Shown piece after piece: positions 6,913 to 10,094 of a stretch of DNA of 10,094 nucleotides. The DNA is taken from positions 1 through 10,094 of the forward strand of contig CAZPGL010000057.1 in NCBI GenBank assembly GCA_964586175.1. The letters run 5' to 3'. This stretch comes from CAZPGL01 sp964586175. GTDB lineage: Bacteria; Actinomycetota; Acidimicrobiia; Acidimicrobiales; MedAcidi-G1. Position 1 is the stretch's first letter. Every line of letters starts with the position of its first letter. The position numbers and the translations under genes are program-made. The notes below the pieces were generated by a model, which was given only the letters and a program-made list of their open reading frames with translations, ran no database searches and was not told where the DNA came from.

Positions 6913-7406
6913 CGGCCGGCTCCGGCGCCGGTGTGGCGGTCCAGCAACACCCGCTCGCGTGCCTGCATCCGGGCCGTCTCGACGGGTTCGACGTGGTCGT
7001 GGCCCAACAGGTGGAGTATGCCGTGCACCAACAACAGCGCCAGCTCACCGTCGAGGCCCCGCTCGGCGGCCTGGCGCTGGGCGACGACGGGGCAGATCAC
7101 CACATCGCCGAGCAGCACCGGCATCCCGTCGGGGACCTCGGCGGGGTCGTCGACAGGAAAGGCCAGCACGTCGGTGGGGCCCTGTCCCCCGAGGTGGGCC
7201 GCGTTGAGGTCGGCGATCGGGGCCTCGTCGACGGCGTGCACCGTCAGCTCGACCAGGCGACGTCCGAGGCCCTCGTCGACCAGTACGGCTTCGGCCAGGC
7301 TCCGCAGCCGGTCGGCGTCGATGGCCGGACCGTCGGCTGGCTCGGCCCGCTCGTCGATGACGAGCACGGTGGGCCGGGGTTCAGGAGGGTCGTCGGATTC
7401 AGGCAC
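6909..7406 (-). CDS. ybeY: Endoribonuclease YbeY
   Basis: Zinc-dependent single-strand endoribonuclease acting in 16S rRNA 3' maturation and 70S quality control. The 165-residue form ends with the family metal motif HGILHLLGHDH, giving zinc ligands His128, His132 and His138. TDVLAFP (78-84) and LLGDVVIC (98-105) are also typical. The start is uncertain. The frame is open upstream to 7511, but that lies inside phoH and is not YbeY-like. I chose GTG at 7406, 10 bases after the phoH stop; GTG 13 codons further in (before LVIDERAEP) is the main alternative. The Shine-Dalgarno is weak (GAG nine bases away). The 3' end overlaps the CNNM-family gene by GTGA. Confidence 0.93.
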   Translation of the reverse strand: MPESDDPPEPRPTVLVIDERAEPADGPAIDADRLRSLAEAVLVDEGLGRRLVELTVHAVDEAPIADLNAAHLGGQGPTDVLAFPVDDPAEVPDGMPVLLGDVVICPVVAQRQAAERGLDGELALLLVHGILHLLGHDHVEPVETARMQARERVLLDRHTGAGAGR

Positions 7407-7416
7407 CGGCTGCGCT

Positions 7417-8391
7417 CTATTCGGCGGCCGGTGTGTCGCGCCCAGTGCGGTCGTGCACCCGGTCGTAGGCCTCGACGATGTCCTGGACGATACGGTGGCG
7501 CACCACGTCACGGCCGGTGAGGCGCACGAACGACAGGCCGTCGATACCGGCCAGGGTGGCCTCGAGCCCGTCGAGGCCGCTGCGACCTCCGGGCACGTCG
7601 ACCTGGCTGGCGTCGCCGGTCACCACCACCCGGGACCCGAAGCCGACCCGCGTGAGGAACATCTTCATCTGCTCGGGCGTGGTGTTCTGGGCCTCGTCGA
7701 GGATCACGAAGGCGTTGTTGAGGGTGCGACCGCGCATGAACGCCAGCGGCGCCACCTCAACGATGCCCCGGTCCAGCCACCGCTGCGCTGTCTCGGAGTC
7801 GACCATGTCGTAGAAGGCGTCGTAAAGGGGCTTGAGGTACGGATCGACCTTGGCCATCAGGTCGCCGGGCAGGAAGCCGACCCGTTCGCCGGCCTCGACG
7901 AGAGGGCGGGTGAGGATGATGCGATCGACGAGATCGTGCTGCAGGGCCCGCACGGCCATGGCCACGGCCAGCCAGCTCTTGCCGGTGCCGGCCGGGCCGA
8001 CGGCGAAGGTGATGACGCCGTCGCGGACAGCTTCGACGTAGCGCATCTGGCCGGCAGACCGGGGCCGCACCGGCTTGCCCCGTGACGAGCGCAGGATGTC
8101 GGTGGTGAGCACCTCGGAGGGCCGCTCGTCGGCCCGCACCATGTCGATGGTGCGGTCGACCACCCGGGGGTCGAGGCCGTGGCCGGCCTCGAGCATCCGC
8201 ACCAACTCGCCGAACACCCGGCCGACCACGTCGGCGTCGACCCCGTCGACAGAGATCTCGTTGCCCCGTACATGGATGGACGCATCAGGAAAGGCCGCCT
8301 CGACCTGACGCAGCAGGTCGTCGCGTTCGCCGACCAGGCCGGTCATCAGGTCGTTGCCCGGCACAGTGAGTCTGACGGTGGTCTCTGGCAT
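7417..8391 (-). CDS. phoH: PhoH-family P-loop ATPase
   Basis: A 324-residue cytoplasmic P-loop NTPase of the PhoH-like family, which is linked to RNA metabolism and commonly sits directly before ybeY. The N-terminal region (about 1-100) is a small alpha/beta domain that may bind RNA (RGNEISVDGVDADVVGRV). The ATPase core has Walker A GPAGTGKS (132-139), the conserved TRPLVEAGERVGFLPGDL (161-178) and Walker B VILDEAQNTTPEQMK (229-243), then VVVTGDASQVD (255-265) as the sensor region. There is no PIN or TRAM domain, so it is PhoH and not PhoH2. The start is ATG at 8391. A TACGCT hexamer ends 11 bases upstream and AGGGA lies 3 bases before ATG, so the true mode of initiation is unclear. It heads the phoH-ybeY-CNNM-era unit and is divergent from the 191-residue protein gene. 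Confidence 0.95.
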   Translation of the reverse strand: MPETTVRLTVPGNDLMTGLVGERDDLLRQVEAAFPDASIHVRGNEISVDGVDADVVGRVFGELVRMLEAGHGLDPRVVDRTIDMVRADERPSEVLTTDILRSSRGKPVRPRSAGQMRYVEAVRDGVITFAVGPAGTGKSWLAVAMAVRALQHDLVDRIILTRPLVEAGERVGFLPGDLMAKVDPYLKPLYDAFYDMVDSETAQRWLDRGIVEVAPLAFMRGRTLNNAFVILDEAQNTTPEQMKMFLTRVGFGSRVVVTGDASQVDVPGGRSGLDGLEATLAGIDGLSFVRLTGRDVVRHRIVQDIVEAYDRVHDRTGRDTPAAE

Positions 8392-8402
8392 GGTCCCTGA
8401 CC

Positions 8403-8408
8403 AGCGTA
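8403..8408 (-). promoter_or_regulatory. Candidate -10 element of the phoH operon
   Basis: The minus strand reads TACGCT, identical to the hexamer of the divergent gene, 11 bases before the phoH ATG. Initiation at the usual distance would leave a leader of about 4-5 bases. The wider spacing makes this less certain than the 6-base cases. Confidence 0.35.
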
Positions 8409-8444
8409 CCCGCGTTCCCCGACGCCTGGATCGGGCGGCCTGAC

Positions 8445-8450
8445 TACGCT
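8445..8450 (+). promoter_or_regulatory. -10 element of the 191-residue protein gene, leaderless type
   Basis: TACGCT, then CAGCGC (6 bases), then ATG at 8457. The match to TANNNT, the 6-base spacing and the lack of a Shine-Dalgarno fit a leaderless mRNA. No clear -35 is seen. Confidence 0.55.
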
Positions 8451-8456
8451 CAGCGC

Positions 8457-9032
8457 ATGAGTGCCGAGCCGTCCGACTCCCTCGACCGCCTCACCGCAGA
8501 GGCCGGTGCCGTGGAGGCCGTCCGGCGCATCGGCCACGAAGCGTGGCTCCGGCGGCGGGCCGAGGAATCGGCCCAGCTAGTCGGCGTCCTGATCGACCTG
8601 GCCGAGCGACGGGCGCCGGTCGGCGTCAGCCTGGTGTCCGGCGCGACCCGGAACGGGGTCATCGTGATGGTGGGCAGCGACATGATCGGCGTCCGGCTGC
8701 ACGACGGCCGCCGCGCCTTCATCGCCGCCGACGCCATCGCCACCGTGGCGCCCGACCCGGGAGTGCCCGACGTGGTCGGCGACCGAGTGGTGGACGACCT
8801 CCCCGAGCGCCCCGACCTCCACTCGGCCATTGGCGACCTGGTCGACGAACAGCCGCTCGTCGAAGTCCACCCGGTCGGCGCCGACCAACCGGTGACCGGC
8901 CGTCTCGAACGCCTGGGCCTCGACGTGCTGGCCGTACGCTCTACCGGCCAGACCGGCCAGACCGGCCAGACCGGCCCGGTCACCCACGTCCCGCTGGGTG
9001 CCGTGGTCGAGGTGCTGGTCGCTAGCCCCTGA
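8457..9032 (+). CDS. Uncharacterised protein with two similar small beta-barrel-like domains
   Basis: I do not recognise a named function. The 191 residues start with a charged helix (about 8-50, including EAWLRRRAEES). Two stretches then show the same pattern: residues 43-99 and 123-189. Each has a short helix (DLAERR; DLVDEQ), strands with alternating Val, a Gly before a Gly/Asp turn (VGSDMIGVR, 72-80; LGLDVLAVR, 153-161), a loop, and a last strand (AADAIATVAP, 90-99; PLGAVVEVLV, 179-188). This resembles Sm-like or SH3-like barrels, by pattern only. The loop of the second copy is extended by a TGQ repeat (163-171). No signal peptide, membrane segment or catalytic motif is visible. It is a single gene, divergent from phoH and convergent with the four-cysteine protein. 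The ATG is supported by TACGCT 6 bases upstream. Confidence 0.8.
   Translation: MSAEPSDSLDRLTAEAGAVEAVRRIGHEAWLRRRAEESAQLVGVLIDLAERRAPVGVSLVSGATRNGVIVMVGSDMIGVRLHDGRRAFIAADAIATVAPDPGVPDVVGDRVVDDLPERPDLHSAIGDLVDEQPLVEVHPVGADQPVTGRLERLGLDVLAVRSTGQTGQTGQTGPVTHVPLGAVVEVLVASP
8943..8975 (+). repeat. 9-bp in-frame tandem repeat (ACCGGCCAG)
   Basis: Three exact copies of ACCGGCCAG (8943-8951, 8952-8960, 8961-8969) are followed by a partial copy ACCGGC. In frame it encodes TGQ three times, then TG. The exact identity at the DNA level points to recent slippage expansion within a loop of the 191-residue protein. Confidence 0.9.
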
Positions 9033-9062
9033 CCGGTCCCCACCGACGCCGGCCCAGCCCGC

Positions 9063-9455
9063 CTACTTCTTCTTGCGGCCCTTGCCCCGCTTGGCCCGCT
9101 TGCCCGACTTGCCGGCCCGGCCCTTGAGGCGGCTCCGCCGACCACCCTTGCGGGCCTCGGCCTCGACGTCAGCGCGGATCTGGGGACCGGCGGCGTTGAC
9201 AATGTCCTCGGCGGCGTCGAGCAGGGCGGCGATGCTGTCGTCCTCGCCGAGGCCCTCGGGCTCCTCGGGGGTCTGCGGGGTGACCAGCGTGCCGTGGCTC
9301 CAGTTCACATCGACCCGCCGCTTGGTGAACGACGGGCACTCGTCGGGACACCGCCACGGCGCCTCGGGGGCCAGGTCCAGGTTGCACTTTCGCACCGTGT
9401 CCCCGTTGGGGTAACTGCGACTCTCGAAGTGCTTGCAGTCCTGGCGCATCGGCAT
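9063..9455 (-). CDS. Small four-cysteine protein with lysine/arginine-rich tail
   Basis: Uncharacterised 130-residue protein. The N-terminal 45 residues hold Cys7, Cys24, Cys36 and Cys40 (QDCKHFES, VRKCNLDLAP, WRCPDECPSF), a spacing that could bind a metal such as zinc or iron, or an Fe-S cluster. The middle (about 60-100) is acidic and partly helical (EEPEGLGEDDS, then IAALLDAAEDIVNAAG). The last 29 residues (102-130) contain 17 Lys or Arg, a tail suited to binding nucleic acid or ribosomes, or simply disordered. The start ATG 9455 has a good Shine-Dalgarno AGGA (9463-9466) seven bases upstream; a second in-frame ATG two codons later is possible. It follows sufB by 52 bases on the same strand, so it is probably cotranscribed. 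A role in Fe-S assembly is only a guess from position and cysteines. Confidence 0.8.
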   Translation of the reverse strand: MPMRQDCKHFESRSYPNGDTVRKCNLDLAPEAPWRCPDECPSFTKRRVDVNWSHGTLVTPQTPEEPEGLGEDDSIAALLDAAEDIVNAAGPQIRADVEAEARKGGRRSRLKGRAGKSGKRAKRGKGRKKK

Positions 9456-9481
9456 GGGAAGTTCCTAGCCGATCACGGCGC

Positions 9482-9498
9482 CCGGCAGACGGAGCCGG
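9482..9498 (-). other. Small hairpin between sufB and the four-cysteine gene
   Basis: On the minus strand, CCGGC and GCCGG pair around a 7-base loop, ten bases after the sufB stop. It has no T-tract. It could stabilise the sufB 3' end or lower readthrough into the next gene, or be chance in GC-rich DNA. Confidence 0.25.
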
Positions 9499-9507
9499 CG
9501 GAACCGG

Positions 9508-10094
9508 TCAGCCGACCGAGCCCTCCATCTGCAACTCGATGAGCCGGCTCCACTCCACGGCGTACTCCATCGGCAGGGTACGGGTCACCGGTTCGATGAA
9601 CCCGTTGACCACCATGGACATGGCCTGCTCCTCGGTGAGCCCCCGACTCATCAGGTAGAAGAGCTGGTCGTCGGCGACCTTGGACACCGTGGCCTCGTGG
9701 CCGATCACGGCGTCGGCCGACCCGACCTCCATGTAGGGGTAGGTGTCGGAGATGCTGTCGTCGTCGAGGATCAGGGCGTCGCACTGCACGTGGCTCTTGC
9801 AGCCGTAGGCGTCGTCCTCGACCCGGACCAGGCCCCGGTAGCTGGTCCGGCCACCGTCCTTGGAGATCGACTTGGAGACGATCTTGGACGTCGTCTCCGG
9901 GGCGGCATGCGTCATCTTGGCGCCCGCGTCCTGGTGCTGGCCCGGTCCCGCGTAGGCAACCGACAGCACCTCGCCCGAGGCCTTCGGGCCGGCCAGCACC
10001 ACGGCGGGGTACTTCATGGTCAGGCGGGAACCGATGTTCCCGTCGATCCACTCCATGTGGCCCTCGGCCTCCACCCGGGCCCGCTTGGTGACCA
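9508..10094 (-). CDS. sufB: Fe-S cluster assembly scaffold SufB, C-terminal part (runs off right edge)
   Basis: SufB is the scaffold subunit of the SufBC2D complex, where Fe-S clusters are built on sulfur delivered by SufS with SufU or SufE. The visible 194 residues are its C-terminal beta-helix core and end. Segments that identify it include MEWIDGNIGSRLTMKYPAVV (13-32 of the fragment), GPGQHQDAGAKMTH (49-62), GGRTSYRGLV (80-89), VQCDALILDDDSISDTYPYM (102-121) with the family cysteine at 104, IGHEATVSK (130-138), DDQLFYLMSRGL (141-152) and the SufB-specific ending RLIELQMEGSVG (183-194). SufD lacks this ending. The start lies beyond the window. No intein is present in the visible part, unlike some mycobacterial SufB proteins. 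The next gene on the strand is the four-cysteine protein, not sufD. Confidence 0.97.
   Translation of the reverse strand, partial: VTKRARVEAEGHMEWIDGNIGSRLTMKYPAVVLAGPKASGEVLSVAYAGPGQHQDAGAKMTHAAPETTSKIVSKSISKDGGRTSYRGLVRVEDDAYGCKSHVQCDALILDDDSISDTYPYMEVGSADAVIGHEATVSKVADDQLFYLMSRGLTEEQAMSMVVNGFIEPVTRTLPMEYAVEWSRLIELQMEGSVG

Noticed and set aside
7407..7511. N-terminal extension of ybeY into phoH
   Set aside because: The added residues are shadow of the phoH C-terminus and make the protein longer than typical YbeY; GTG starts just after the phoH stop fit better.
6127..8085. 652-codon open frame on the plus strand across the CNNM gene, ybeY and phoH
   Set aside because: It runs antisense to three genes with clear family motifs, has low-complexity composition, and has no promoter or ribosome site that I can support.
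8943..8975. CRISPR-like repeat
   Set aside because: The unit is only 9 bases, with no spacers, and is in frame within a coding region.

Overview
The window is GC-rich, densely coding chromosomal DNA from a high-GC actinobacterium. Evidence for this is the frequent GTG starts, four-base GTGA gene overlaps, promoters of the TANNNT type placed for leaderless mRNAs, and a core gene order (phoH, ybeY, CNNM/CBS protein, era, then recO/uppS and glyS nearby) that matches Mycobacterium and relatives. A deep-branching class such as Acidimicrobiia is plausible, but I cannot prove it from sequence alone. I see no mobile element, CRISPR array, tRNA or rRNA.

Layout from left to right: the N-terminal 185 codons of glycyl-tRNA synthetase (minus, running off the left edge); an RDD-family membrane protein (plus); recO and uppS (minus, uppS first, overlapping by GTGA); a DinG/XPD-type iron-sulfur helicase (plus); the phoH-ybeY-CNNM-era operon (minus, two GTGA overlaps and one 10-base gap); a protein that looks like two tandem small beta-barrel domains with a TGQ repeat (plus); a small four-cysteine protein with a very basic tail (minus); and the C-terminal 194 residues of SufB (minus, running off the right edge).

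The genes are mostly housekeeping. PhoH, YbeY and Era link to RNA metabolism and ribosome maturation, the CNNM protein to divalent-ion homeostasis, UppS to the lipid carrier for wall synthesis, RecO and the DinG-like helicase to DNA repair, GlyS to translation and SufB to Fe-S assembly. SufB belongs to the machinery that builds clusters such as the one predicted in the DinG-like helicase.

The most notable signals are: (1) three genes that start a transcription unit have a TANNNT hexamer exactly 6 bases before the start codon and no Shine-Dalgarno, while downstream operon genes such as era and the CNNM gene have one; (2) a duplicated domain in the uncharacterised 191-residue protein, with an in-frame 9-bp tandem repeat in one loop of the second copy; (3) a helicase gene inserted head-out into the conserved era/recO interval, ending in a shared CTAG stop overlap with era; (4) an uncharacterised Cys4 protein directly after sufB, where sufD is often expected. 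I found no clear evidence of a wholly new multi-gene system.
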